Below, in pieces: positions 27,134 to 35,749 of a stretch of 64,000 nt of DNA (positions within the stretch are counted from its first letter, which is position 1; each line of letters starts with the position of its first letter). Source of the stretch: Algoriphagus lutimaris (GTDB lineage Bacteria > Bacteroidota > Bacteroidia > Cytophagales > Cyclobacteriaceae); contig NZ_JAFIDJ010000003.1 in NCBI RefSeq assembly GCF_017051705.1, positions 186,001-250,000 of the forward strand. The letters are read 5' to 3'. A program made the position numbers and the translations under genes. Below the pieces are notes generated by a model. The model made no database searches. It saw only the letters and a list, made by a program, of their open reading frames with translations, and was not told where the DNA came from.

Positions 27134-29812
27134 TTAAATATCCCACTTGACCGTAATGAGACCATATCTTGGTTGTACTAAATAGGAATAAGTACTGATT
27201 AAGTTATCTGTAAAGCTATCTCTTCGAATAGACCTGGTATCCAAAATATTCCAAACAGTCAATCTAAATTCCCACGGACTGGATTTAGCTTGATAGCTGA
27301 TAAACGCATTCAAAAAATCAAATTCACTTCTTGTTCCTGCTCCTTTATTTTTGTAAGTATTCAAAGCATAATCAGTGTTTAATTTCAATCCTTTCCATAT
27401 ATCCCAATCCAATTCAATTTTTGGAGTATGGGTATTAAAGGTGTTTTGGGTACTTTGCCCTTTGTATTGATTAGTAGAGAAAGTATAACTTAAATCCACT
27501 TCCACTTTTTTAAAGAAAGTCGTAGTTGCCTTTCCTTCATAGGTTTGGGAAAACTGTCTATTTTGATTGACTACATCGTTGATCAAATTATTAGTTGTAA
27601 ATGCATTCCATCTTCCTCCACCGCTAATTTTGAAAGTATTGAACTTCTTATCCAGATTAATATTCCCATTCACTGTTTCATTCACTGGATCAATATTCAG
27701 CACGGTAAGAAATCTATTGATCCCTCTAAAATCAGTGGTAGTCACCATATCATTCCTTTTTCTCTGCCAGTTTAAGGAACCATAAACATTCATTGAAGAG
27801 AAATAATCATAATGATTATAGTTTAAGGAATGATTAGAATAAAACCCATTGTCAAGCATTCTATTTCCAGTAAAAATTGAATTATAGTCCTGAATGATAT
27901 AGCCTTCTGCCAATTGCTGTACATCCATAAAATTGGCTGTTGCCTGGTACCTATAAGTCAAAGATTTATTGGACTTGATTTCCCACTTGGCATACATTCC
28001 AGGTAAGAATAGAATCTTATCCTGCTCTGACTGGTCCTCAAATTGTCTGTCCTGCCAAGCATATCGATGGGTAAATAAAGATGGACTTATAATAAAATCT
28101 TTCCATTTGGTTTTATAAGTCAAACCTAAATAAAGATCCTGAATCCCAAATCGATTATCATTTTCAAATTCGGAGTAACTATCTCCCGTAGCAACTTGAC
28201 TTAAGCTGGAAATCATATCCTGCCTGGTATCTGAATAGCCTAAGCTCAAATTCACATGATTTGTCGCATTTAAAATTTGGTAATAGTTAAAAGCTCCTTC
28301 CATGGTTCTTGAATGAACTTCCAGCTGTTGCAAAAAGCGGTATTTTTCTTGATCCATGATGGGGAGTAGATTGACAAACGGCTTTTGATTGGTAGTCAAA
28401 TCATACAAAGGGTCTTGGTATTTCTTTTCCCAATTTACTTCCATAGAAAAAACGCGTTTCTCAGATGGAGCATGATACCACTCTCCTTTCTGTTGAATAC
28501 TATAAGGCCTTCGAGTTTGAATATTATCTAGTTGTTGCCTGAAGGTTCCAAAATCCGAATCCATGATATTTCTATTCTGGATATCCGACGATTTTCCAAA
28601 AATCGAATACTTTACATACGTCTCTTCTCTGGGAGTATAAGTTGCTGCATATTTCATTAACCCAGAGGCATTTTCCACAGTACTCGCGGAGGTCAAAATC
28701 TCCTGATTATTTTCATCATCCCGTAAATAGGTCCTCTGAGAATTACTTCCCAATTTGTTTTTAGAGCCCGAACCAATAATAAATCCGGAATGCCTCCATC
28801 TAGGACTAGGATGAAAGTTGAAATTAAATGCTCCCAACGCAGTCTCTAAAGAGGCCGCATTATTTCGTTGAGCCATGGGTATACCCATATCATCACCGCT
28901 TAAGGAAATTGAAGATCCTGTCCTTCCTCCAAGTCCTGCCATTCCGCCACTAAATCGAAAATAATCCTGAAGCGTAAAAGGCAACTCTCCTACATTATTA
29001 CCATCAGCTATTAAGTTCAAGTTTAACTTGGGAGAGTAGTAAAAAGCGTTGGCATGCCCCAAATATCTTTCTTTAGGACCAGCTCCTCCTGTCAAATCTC
29101 CAAATACCATCTGCTTTTTACCATCCTTCAATTGGATGTTTAAAGCCAGGGATTCGTCTGTATCCAATCCCCTGACAGGAGCCACTTCATTAAAATTCTT
29201 CAAGACCTGAACCCGATCTACTGCATTTGCAGGAAGATTTTTGGAGGCCAATTTTGTATCCCCATCAAAAAAGTTTTTCCCATCTACCATGACTTTATCT
29301 ACTTTCTTCCCCTGAACTTTCACCCCTCCATCCTCATCTATTTCAAAACCGGGAAGTTTTTCCAGGACATCTTTTAACTTACGCTCTGTTCCGGTTGTAA
29401 AGGCATCTGTCTTATAGGTCAGTGTATCTCCCTGCATGGTAACAGGAAGTTCAGTAACGACTTCCACCTGTTCCAACATGGTTTCGTCAGTGGATAAAAT
29501 CACTTGTATAGACTCGTCTGGAGACCAATCTGAAATGGTACGTTCAAATTTCTTATACCCAACAAATGAAATTCTGAGTAAATACTCAGATCCCGGAGCT
29601 AAGGCCAGTTTAAATCGTCCATCCCCATTGGTGATAGCAAATGCTCCAATCTTTTGAGTAGTCTGATTTACCGCTACTACATTTGTGTAACCGATCGGCT
29701 GATTTAATGTATCCAGCACCTGTCCCACCAGATTTTTTGTTTGGGAGTAAGAAGAAGTAGAAAGGAACGTCAAAAGGAAGAATCCTACAAAAATCCTAAA
29801 AATCAATTTCAT
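27134..29812 (-). CDS. Outer-membrane beta-barrel protein with carboxypeptidase-regulatory and plug domains
   Basis: In this 892-residue protein a signal peptide is followed by a carboxypeptidase-regulatory-like sandwich (about 25-110). A plug-like domain comes next (about 120-225, with DVLEKLPGFEIDEDGGVKV and DGKNFFDGD), then a 22-strand-type barrel to the C-terminus. It resembles TonB-dependent receptors but lacks the usual long N-terminal TonB box. Such barrels follow GLPGLI proteins in many Bacteroidota, and that gene is 30 bases upstream. The cargo is unknown. The operon faces a histidine kinase/regulator pair that probably controls it. Confidence 0.85.
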   Translation of the reverse strand: MKLIFRIFVGFFLLTFLSTSSYSQTKNLVGQVLDTLNQPIGYTNVVAVNQTTQKIGAFAITNGDGRFKLALAPGSEYLLRISFVGYKKFERTISDWSPDESIQVILSTDETMLEQVEVVTELPVTMQGDTLTYKTDAFTTGTERKLKDVLEKLPGFEIDEDGGVKVQGKKVDKVMVDGKNFFDGDTKLASKNLPANAVDRVQVLKNFNEVAPVRGLDTDESLALNIQLKDGKKQMVFGDLTGGAGPKERYLGHANAFYYSPKLNLNLIADGNNVGELPFTLQDYFRFSGGMAGLGGRTGSSISLSGDDMGIPMAQRNNAASLETALGAFNFNFHPSPRWRHSGFIIGSGSKNKLGSNSQRTYLRDDENNQEILTSASTVENASGLMKYAATYTPREETYVKYSIFGKSSDIQNRNIMDSDFGTFRQQLDNIQTRRPYSIQQKGEWYHAPSEKRVFSMEVNWEKKYQDPLYDLTTNQKPFVNLLPIMDQEKYRFLQQLEVHSRTMEGAFNYYQILNATNHVNLSLGYSDTRQDMISSLSQVATGDSYSEFENDNRFGIQDLYLGLTYKTKWKDFIISPSLFTHRYAWQDRQFEDQSEQDKILFLPGMYAKWEIKSNKSLTYRYQATANFMDVQQLAEGYIIQDYNSIFTGNRMLDNGFYSNHSLNYNHYDYFSSMNVYGSLNWQRKRNDMVTTTDFRGINRFLTVLNIDPVNETVNGNINLDKKFNTFKISGGGRWNAFTTNNLINDVVNQNRQFSQTYEGKATTTFFKKVEVDLSYTFSTNQYKGQSTQNTFNTHTPKIELDWDIWKGLKLNTDYALNTYKNKGAGTRSEFDFLNAFISYQAKSSPWEFRLTVWNILDTRSIRRDSFTDNLISTYSYLVQPRYGLITVKWDI

Positions 29813-29842
29813 GTTGGTTTAGTTTTCTTGAAACAAATGGTT

Positions 29843-30676
29843 TCAATTACCGATTTTAATGGTCATTTGATGTTCTCCTCCTGGCTTTCCTTGGTATTTT
29901 TTCATCATATCCTGCATCTTCTCATCTGAAAGGGTCCTATATTCGTCAGCAGTCATTTCTTTTCCCTTTTTAGGAACAATGAGCTCGAACTTTTCCTCTG
30001 GGTTCAACACAATCTTTTCACAGATCAGGGTAGTACCATTGTTTTGTAACTCGAGAATCAATCCGGGAAGTCCCCAGTATTCAGAAGGTCCATGACTAAC
30101 AGGAATTTGATCGGTATACCATGCGACCACTTGTACGGTATCCTTGAATTCTTCCATTTCTTCCATCCCTGTAGAGAATCTTTTGCTGTCTACAATTTTG
30201 GTATAGGTCGCTTTTTGGCAGGTATAATTACCAATGGTCTTGGTCTCTCCAGTAAGTTCCCAGTCAAATACTTTCAGGTCATCTTTGACCAAAAACTCTT
30301 TCCCCATCAAATCCTTCTCTTCCAGGTATTTCTGTTCTGCCAAGTTTTTATACAAGACTAAATCGCTTCCACCGGTGTTAATAACAATAGTAGCACCTCC
30401 TGAGGAAGCGGTAACTGGCCCGGCTCCTAGGCTTTCTGCTTGTTTCCAATTAGACTCACCTTGATTAAAAGTAAGCAGATATTCTTTTTCCAGTTGTTTC
30501 TTCAACTGCCTTTGAATATCAGCCATGGCCTCTGGAGCCATTTTCGAACTATCCATTGAAAATTTGATACTTGAAGAGGATTTGTAGTGGGCAATCCCAG
30601 TTAATCCTTGAGCTTTGGTAGTACTTACCAAGCCCATAAAAACAATAAATCCGAGGAGTAAAATTTTGGTTTTCAT
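29843..30676 (-). CDS. GLPGLI family secreted protein
   Basis: This 277-residue protein has a signal peptide (MKTKILLLGFIVFMGLVSTTKA) and the family-defining motif WGLPGLILELQNNG near residue 200, preceded by WYTDQIPVSHGPSEY. The GLPGLI family is a Bacteroidota group of beta-rich periplasmic proteins of unknown biochemistry, often paired with outer-membrane barrels. Here it is the first gene of the operon with the barrel protein. It starts directly downstream of the phased GTTAA repeats. Confidence 0.9.
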   Translation of the reverse strand: MKTKILLLGFIVFMGLVSTTKAQGLTGIAHYKSSSSIKFSMDSSKMAPEAMADIQRQLKKQLEKEYLLTFNQGESNWKQAESLGAGPVTASSGGATIVINTGGSDLVLYKNLAEQKYLEEKDLMGKEFLVKDDLKVFDWELTGETKTIGNYTCQKATYTKIVDSKRFSTGMEEMEEFKDTVQVVAWYTDQIPVSHGPSEYWGLPGLILELQNNGTTLICEKIVLNPEEKFELIVPKKGKEMTADEYRTLSDEKMQDMMKKYQGKPGGEHQMTIKIGN

Positions 30677-30693
30677 ATGTATTTTCTTTGATG

Positions 30694-30701
30694 CAAACCA
30701 A
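30694..30701 (-). promoter_or_regulatory. Possible -7 promoter element of the GLPGLI operon
   Basis: On the minus strand TTGGTTTG resembles the Bacteroidota -7 consensus TAnnTTTG at the last four bases. It lies 23 bases beyond the phased repeats and about 18 bases before the start codon. The match is partial, so this is a weak inference. Confidence 0.3.
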
Positions 30702-30721
30702 TAAAAACAGCCTAAATAACT

Positions 30722-30750
30722 AAGTTAAGCAGTGTTAACGTGTGTTAACA
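30722..30750. promoter_or_regulatory. Three GTTAA cores phased at exactly 10 bp: likely operator of the OmpR-type regulator
   Basis: GTTAA occurs at 30724-30728, 30734-30738 and 30744-30748; the second and third are the full 8-mer GTGTTAAC. The array lies in the 112-bp divergent region between the GLPGLI operon and the kinase gene. OmpR/PhoB-family regulators bind head-to-tail direct repeats one helical turn apart, so this is the expected kind of site for the regulator encoded next door. Distance to the GLPGLI start suits activation. Binding itself is inferred. Confidence 0.6.
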
Positions 30751-30788
30751 TTCGGTTTTTTCAATTCATTAGCTACTAATTTAGCATT

Positions 30789-32312
30789 GTGAAAAAGCTA
30801 CAATTCAAGCGGATAGGTATTTTAATAGGCTTTACACTGTTGGTCTCCATCGGTGTACAGATTTATAGAAATATCTCTCAATTCAAACAAATAGAAACTC
30901 AACTGACCAAGGATATTCAGGTCAGTTTAGACAATGCACTAGAAGCATATTTTGCAGATTTGGCCAAAACAGATGTGGTCACTTTGACAGATGGAAAGCC
31001 CCTTCAACTCGATTTCACAGTATCTGATTCCCTAAAAACAGACAGTTTGGAGAGCAGTTTTTTTCATCGCGTAGGAAAAAGTAAAATGGTTTATAAATCC
31101 TTTGAAACTTTAGAAGGCATAGACTCCAATTCTTCCTCCTGGTCTTTTTCTGATTCCTCTAAATCCATTCATTTATACAATAATTTAAAGTTTGATTCAG
31201 CTACTAACCTGGCAGTAGATGAACAGCACCAGATCAATATTTTTCGAGGATTAGAGTCTGCAGACAGTATTCATCGGCTCAAGGCATTGACTCACACCAT
31301 CATCATTTCTATAACCAGGGATTCTTTGGATTTCGGAAAAATCAACGAGCTTTTCCAATCTGATTTAGATCGAAAAGGAATCAGTATCAATTATGGTTTA
31401 CTTCAATTTGCCAAAGACACCATTTCCGGCTCCTATAATTATCCGGCACTGTTGGACATGCCTTTCAAAACCGTTACCAAATCCACCTTTTTGCCAAGAG
31501 GTCAATACCTGGAATTGTATTTTGAGAATACAGCCCTCAATATTCTAAAAAGAGGTGTCTTTGAACTCCTTACCTCCCTCTTGTTTTTAGGTATCATTTC
31601 ATACGCTTTTTATTATCTCTATCACACCATCAAAAACCAAAAAGAAGTGGCGGAGATCAAACAGGACTTGATTTCCAATATTACCCACGAATTCAAAACC
31701 CCTATTGCTACTACCCTTTCAGCAATTGAAGGAATAGAGCAATTCAATCCTACCAACGATCCAGAAAAGAATAAACGCTATCTGGGTATTTCAAAAGTTC
31801 AATTGCACAAATTGAATTTGATGGTAGAAAAACTATTGGAAACAGCTACCCTGGATTCTGAACAATTGATTTTAAGAATGGAAGAAATCGATCCCGAACC
31901 CATTCTCCGTTCTCTCCTGCAGAAATACCAGACTTTGGCTCCTGAAAAGGAAATAGAACTCCAGCTTCCTGCTCACATTAAACCTATTTTAGTAGACACC
32001 TTTCATTTTGAGAATGTCTTGTCTAACCTACTGGATAATGCTATCAAGTACGGGGGAGATCATATTAAAATCAGTTTAGATCAAAGCAACCAAACCAAAA
32101 TTAAAATTTGGGACAGCGGTGGGAAAATAGCTTCAGGTCAAAAAGAAAGAATCTTTGAGCAATTTTACAGGATTCCTCAAGGCAATGTTCATGACGTGAA
32201 GGGCTTTGGAATTGGCCTCTATTATGTCAAAAAGATTATCGAAAAACATGGAGGAGTCATCGAACTGGACACCGCTCCAAAAAGCACTTCATTTACAACC
32301 ATTTGGCCATGA
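30789..32312 (+). CDS. Sensor histidine kinase
   Basis: In this 507-residue membrane kinase two helices (about 8-26 and 256-280) bracket a periplasmic sensor domain of about 230 residues with no family I recognise. HisKA follows with the phosphorylated His300 in SNITHEFKTP. An HATPase_c domain has the N-box NLLDNAIKYG and the G-box KGFGIGLYYVKKI. The start is GTG at 30789; no ATG gives the basic residues before helix 1. The stop overlaps the regulator start by 4 bases (ATGA), so the pair is translated together. The stimulus is unknown; cell-envelope stress is plausible given the barrel operon opposite. Confidence 0.92.
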   Translation: MKKLQFKRIGILIGFTLLVSIGVQIYRNISQFKQIETQLTKDIQVSLDNALEAYFADLAKTDVVTLTDGKPLQLDFTVSDSLKTDSLESSFFHRVGKSKMVYKSFETLEGIDSNSSSWSFSDSSKSIHLYNNLKFDSATNLAVDEQHQINIFRGLESADSIHRLKALTHTIIISITRDSLDFGKINELFQSDLDRKGISINYGLLQFAKDTISGSYNYPALLDMPFKTVTKSTFLPRGQYLELYFENTALNILKRGVFELLTSLLFLGIISYAFYYLYHTIKNQKEVAEIKQDLISNITHEFKTPIATTLSAIEGIEQFNPTNDPEKNKRYLGISKVQLHKLNLMVEKLLETATLDSEQLILRMEEIDPEPILRSLLQKYQTLAPEKEIELQLPAHIKPILVDTFHFENVLSNLLDNAIKYGGDHIKISLDQSNQTKIKIWDSGGKIASGQKERIFEQFYRIPQGNVHDVKGFGIGLYYVKKIIEKHGGVIELDTAPKSTSFTTIWP

Positions 32313-32992
32313 ATACCAAAACAAAAGTACTATTAGCTGAAGATGAAATCTCCCTGGGAATGATTATTCAGGAAAGTCTGGAAAGTAGAGATTTTGAAGT
32401 AGTTCTTTGTTCCAACGGAGAGATCGCATGGGAAAAATACAAAGCCACCAAACCTGAAATCTTGGTTTTGGATGTGATGATGCCCAAGAAGGATGGGTTT
32501 ACTCTTGCAGAGGAAATCCGAAAAATTGATCCATTCACTCCCATCATATTTTTGACCTCGAAAGGTCAAACAGAAGATGTGGTCAAAGGATTTGGACAAG
32601 GAGGCAATGACTACATTAGAAAGCCTTTCAGTATGGAGGAGTTGATCGTAAGAATCAAAGCCCAATTGAATCGAAAACAGTTAAAAACCCAACAAAGTGA
32701 CTGGTTGGAATTGGGAAAATTTGAATTTCATCCAACCCGGCAATTGTTGAAATTTGGAACCACTGAATCTCCACTTACCGCAAGAGAATCCCAATTACTA
32801 CAAATCCTATTGGAAAACTGTAATGACATTACTGACAGAAGTTTAATCTTGAATCAAATCTGGGGAGCAGATGACTTTTTCAATGCTAGAAGTATGGATG
32901 TTTTTATCACAAAACTTCGAAAAAAACTTCAAGATGATCCCGAAATTCAAATCTTAAATATCAGAGGGTATGGCTACAAGTTAGTTTGCTAA
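32309..32992 (+). CDS. OmpR-family response regulator
   Basis: This 227-residue regulator has a receiver domain with the acidic pocket (AEDE), phospho-acceptor Asp55 in LVLDVMMPKKDG, Thr83 region and Lys105 in DYIRKPF. A winged-helix DNA-binding domain (about 130-227) has the OmpR-type ending SMDVFITKLRKKLQDDP...IRGYGYKL. ATG at 32309 is preferred over TTG at 32303 because of the ATGA overlap with the kinase stop. The phased GTTAA repeats upstream of the kinase are its likely target. The sulfatase gene converges 13 bases beyond its stop. Confidence 0.93.
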   Translation: MNTKTKVLLAEDEISLGMIIQESLESRDFEVVLCSNGEIAWEKYKATKPEILVLDVMMPKKDGFTLAEEIRKIDPFTPIIFLTSKGQTEDVVKGFGQGGNDYIRKPFSMEELIVRIKAQLNRKQLKTQQSDWLELGKFEFHPTRQLLKFGTTESPLTARESQLLQILLENCNDITDRSLILNQIWGADDFFNARSMDVFITKLRKKLQDDPEIQILNIRGYGYKLVC

Positions 32993-33005
32993 ATCTGAGT
33001 AAAGG

Positions 33006-34424
33006 CTATTTTCCCACAGGTAATCTAGCTCCCGTTTCTTCTAACCAATGTTCTAGCTTGCTTTGCAATTCCTCTGCAATGGCTTTTCGGGTAGAGATGA
33101 CATTTACTTTTTCCTCCATGTCATAATTCAAATTGTAAAGTTCTCCTTCGCTTCCATCAAAATAATGGATCAGTTTATAACCCCCAGATCTCACAATAGC
33201 ATAGGGGACAATATCATCCAAACGGTAATGGGGAAAATGCCAAAACAAATCCCGCTCCAGTTTTGATTGAGGATTCATCAGTGTTTCCTTCAGGGAAATG
33301 CCCTCCAAGCCATTCTGAACAGGATTTTCATCCATAAAATCCAATATGGTAGGAATCCAATCCATGGTGATAATTGGGTTTTCATTGATGACTCCTTCTG
33401 GCAGGGTACCGGGCCAACTCACAATGGTGGGGACTCTGATTCCGCCCTCGTAAGGATAACCTTTCTGCGATTTTAAGGGGTAATTATTGGTGATGTGATT
33501 ATCATAATTCCCGATCAATCCACCATTATCCGAGGTGAAAACCACTAATGTTTGTTCCCTTAAACCTAATCGTTCCAGCTCCTGAATTACTTTTCCCACA
33601 TTTTGGTCTACACTTTCTACTAAAGCAGCGTAGGTAGGATTTCGCTGGTTTCCTGGTTCTTTTTGTTTGTATTTCTCTACCAAATCCGGTTTACCCATGA
33701 TTGGAGTATGTACCGCATAAGGAGCCCAGTGAATGAAGAATTTCTCATTTTTCTTAGCCTTCATAAATGATACTACTTCATCCCCTTCTCTGTCTGTCAA
33801 AAATTCACCAGTTTTCCTTGGTTTCAACGTAGTGATTTCATAAAACTTCCTTGGTTTTTCTGGAAGATAAGGATCGAAATAACTAGGGGGCTGTCCCAAA
33901 TCATTCCCACCTACATTGACATCAAAACCTTGATCTTCTGGATAAAATCCCTCTTCTCCTAAATGCCATTTTCCGACATGCATGGTAGCATATCCCTTTG
34001 ACTTCATCCTTTCAGCAATAGTCACTTCTTCCAAAGGCAAAAAGCCTTGAATTTTAGGGGTTTTTAAAGGTCTGCCTTCAAAGACTTCATATTCACCAGG
34101 TAAACCTGAGGTAGTTACTCCTTGAAATTTAGCGCGAATCCAATCAGTTATACCTAATCTGGCCGGATATTTACCAGTGAGCATGGCGGCTCTTGTCGGT
34201 GAACAAATCGCTGCTGCTGCATACGAATTTGTAAATAAAACCCCGTTAGAAGCAAGTTCATTGATATGAGGTGTTTCATAAAAATCACTGCCTAAGGGTT
34301 CAATATCGGCCCAACCCAAATCATCTACATGAATGATCAAAACGTTGAAATCTCTAGCTTCTTGGGCTAAAGAAGAAAAGGCATGAAAAACTAAAAGAGT
34401 GGCAATCAGTACTATTTTATTCAT
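33006..34424 (-). CDS. Secreted arylsulfatase-type S1 sulfatase
   Basis: This 472-residue protein has a signal peptide (MNKIVLIATLLVFHAFSSLA). The formylglycine motif C-x-P-x-R is present as CSPTRAAMLTGK with Cys74, the residue that must be oxidised by a maturase. The metal site is given by HVDDLGWAD and FTSDNGG, and HVGKWHLG is the typical substrate-site motif. S1 sulfatases remove sulfate esters from polysaccharides or small molecules outside the cytoplasm. The exact substrate is unknown. No maturase (formylglycine-generating enzyme or anSME) is in this window. Confidence 0.94.
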   Translation of the reverse strand: MNKIVLIATLLVFHAFSSLAQEARDFNVLIIHVDDLGWADIEPLGSDFYETPHINELASNGVLFTNSYAAAAICSPTRAAMLTGKYPARLGITDWIRAKFQGVTTSGLPGEYEVFEGRPLKTPKIQGFLPLEEVTIAERMKSKGYATMHVGKWHLGEEGFYPEDQGFDVNVGGNDLGQPPSYFDPYLPEKPRKFYEITTLKPRKTGEFLTDREGDEVVSFMKAKKNEKFFIHWAPYAVHTPIMGKPDLVEKYKQKEPGNQRNPTYAALVESVDQNVGKVIQELERLGLREQTLVVFTSDNGGLIGNYDNHITNNYPLKSQKGYPYEGGIRVPTIVSWPGTLPEGVINENPIITMDWIPTILDFMDENPVQNGLEGISLKETLMNPQSKLERDLFWHFPHYRLDDIVPYAIVRSGGYKLIHYFDGSEGELYNLNYDMEEKVNVISTRKAIAEELQSKLEHWLEETGARLPVGK

Positions 34425-34445
34425 TAGGGTAAAATTTACCTAAAA

Positions 34446-34474
34446 GTAAAAATTCCGAGTGAAAACCCGGAATT
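34446..34474 (-). terminator. Terminator of the sugar isomerase/epimerase gene
   Basis: On the minus strand AATTCCG (34468-34474 side) pairs with CGGAATT (34451-34457) over 7 bp, and the second arm merges into a short T run. It lies 52 bases beyond the isomerase stop and just before the sulfatase start. Confidence 0.6.
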
Positions 34475-34525
34475 CATGATTATTCTTTTCAAAGTCAGTA
34501 TCAAAAACCTTTCATAAATACTCAG

Positions 34526-35386
34526 CTAGTACTTCAAGCTTTTTAAATAGGCAATACTCTTTGGGAGGTTCCCAAGCTCATGATCACTTTCGTCTTCAAT
34601 AAACATATGTTTGATCCCAATCTTATTAGATTCTCTCAAAATCCCTGGGATATCCAATTCACCGGTTCCTAAGGGAACATCATTTTCCGAACCTGTCAAT
34701 CCCGTCATATCTTTTGGAGTACCCTTCCTAAAATCTTTTAGGTGTAAGGACACCCATCTGTTTCCATACTTCTTTAATAAAGCAACAGGATCTCCCCCTC
34801 CAAAATGCGTCCACATGACATCCATTTGAAGAGAGACGTATGCTGGGTCCGTATTTTCAATGATGTAATCCAATAAAGTCCCATTTCCATAGGGTTGGAA
34901 TTCATACCCATGAACATGGTATTTGAAAATAATCCCATTTTCTTTTAAGACTTTTCCTCCTTCATTAAAGGCTTTAATAGCCCGATCAGCATTGGCTTTT
35001 GTGAAATCTCCTTTATGTGGAATCCATGCACACATGACATACTTCGCTCCTAGAGCCTTCACCCGATCAGCTACCGCCTGAGGATCTTCCTCCAATTGTT
35101 CAAAACCAGTACCTGTGGAAGGAATACTTATTCCCCTTTCTGAACATAGTTTTTTGAATTCCTCTGGGGCACGTCCTGCCGTTCCACCTTCGTATTCTGT
35201 AAATCCCATTTCTTGGATGATATCTAAGGTATGCTCCACTCCTTTAGGAAATTCATTTCTAAAAGTATATGCGGCAATACCCAAAGGAGCTTGAAACAAA
35301 GGATCACCTTTTTTCCGGGCAAAGGAATCAAAAGAAATTGCTATCCCAATGAAGACAAGGATCAGCATAATAGGTTTATTTTTCAT
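34526..35386 (-). CDS. Secreted sugar phosphate isomerase/epimerase-type TIM barrel
   Basis: This 286-residue protein has a signal peptide (MKNKPIMLILVFIGIAISFDSFA) followed by a xylose isomerase-like TIM barrel (AP_endonuc_2). The metal-ligand motifs are visible as Glu in TEYEGG, KYHVHGYEF, SLQMDVMWTHF and FIEDESDHE. Many exported relatives in Bacteroidota act on 3-keto sugars with GMC oxidoreductases and Gfo/Idh/MocA enzymes. A decayed GMC gene lies directly upstream on the same strand (37 bases), so this gene probably lost its partner. Substrate unknown. Confidence 0.88.
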   Translation of the reverse strand: MKNKPIMLILVFIGIAISFDSFARKKGDPLFQAPLGIAAYTFRNEFPKGVEHTLDIIQEMGFTEYEGGTAGRAPEEFKKLCSERGISIPSTGTGFEQLEEDPQAVADRVKALGAKYVMCAWIPHKGDFTKANADRAIKAFNEGGKVLKENGIIFKYHVHGYEFQPYGNGTLLDYIIENTDPAYVSLQMDVMWTHFGGGDPVALLKKYGNRWVSLHLKDFRKGTPKDMTGLTGSENDVPLGTGELDIPGILRESNKIGIKHMFIEDESDHELGNLPKSIAYLKSLKY

Positions 35387-35423
35387 AAATCAATTTAAGT
35401 TCTTAAAAGTCAAAGGAAATAAA

Positions 35424-35636
35424 TCAAAGGTTTTGTTTATTCAATTCTTCTACCGCATAGTTGGCAGCTCTTACTGTTAATGCCATCAAAGTTAAGGTCG
35501 GATTTTGAGTATGGGTACTAGTCATACAAGCACCATCTGTAACAAATACATTTTTGCAATGATGTAGCTGGTTCCTGAACCAATCACTATGGCAATATAA
35601 AAACAGACAATACTTTCTGTCGTTAAACCTTTGGAT
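35424..35636 (-). pseudogene. GMC oxidoreductase remnant, N- and C-termini joined by a large internal deletion
   Basis: On the minus strand one frame ends with CKNVFVTDGACMTSTHTQNP and TLTLMALTVRAANYA, the C-terminal active-site region of GMC (gluconate 2-dehydrogenase-type) flavoproteins. In another frame immediately before it, the text IAIVIGSGTS matches the N-terminal FAD-binding GxGxxG motif of the same family. About 500 residues between these two ends are missing. It lies upstream of the isomerase gene in the same direction, as intact GMC genes often do. Confidence 0.75.
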
Positions 35637-35749
35637 CAGTGGTCTTCCCAAAGATCTGTCTACCCCAGAACCCTTATTTGCTCATGGAATACTTGAAATA
35701 TCTTTATTTCAATTTATCTTAAAGTCTTGATTTTCAAACCAACCTAATT

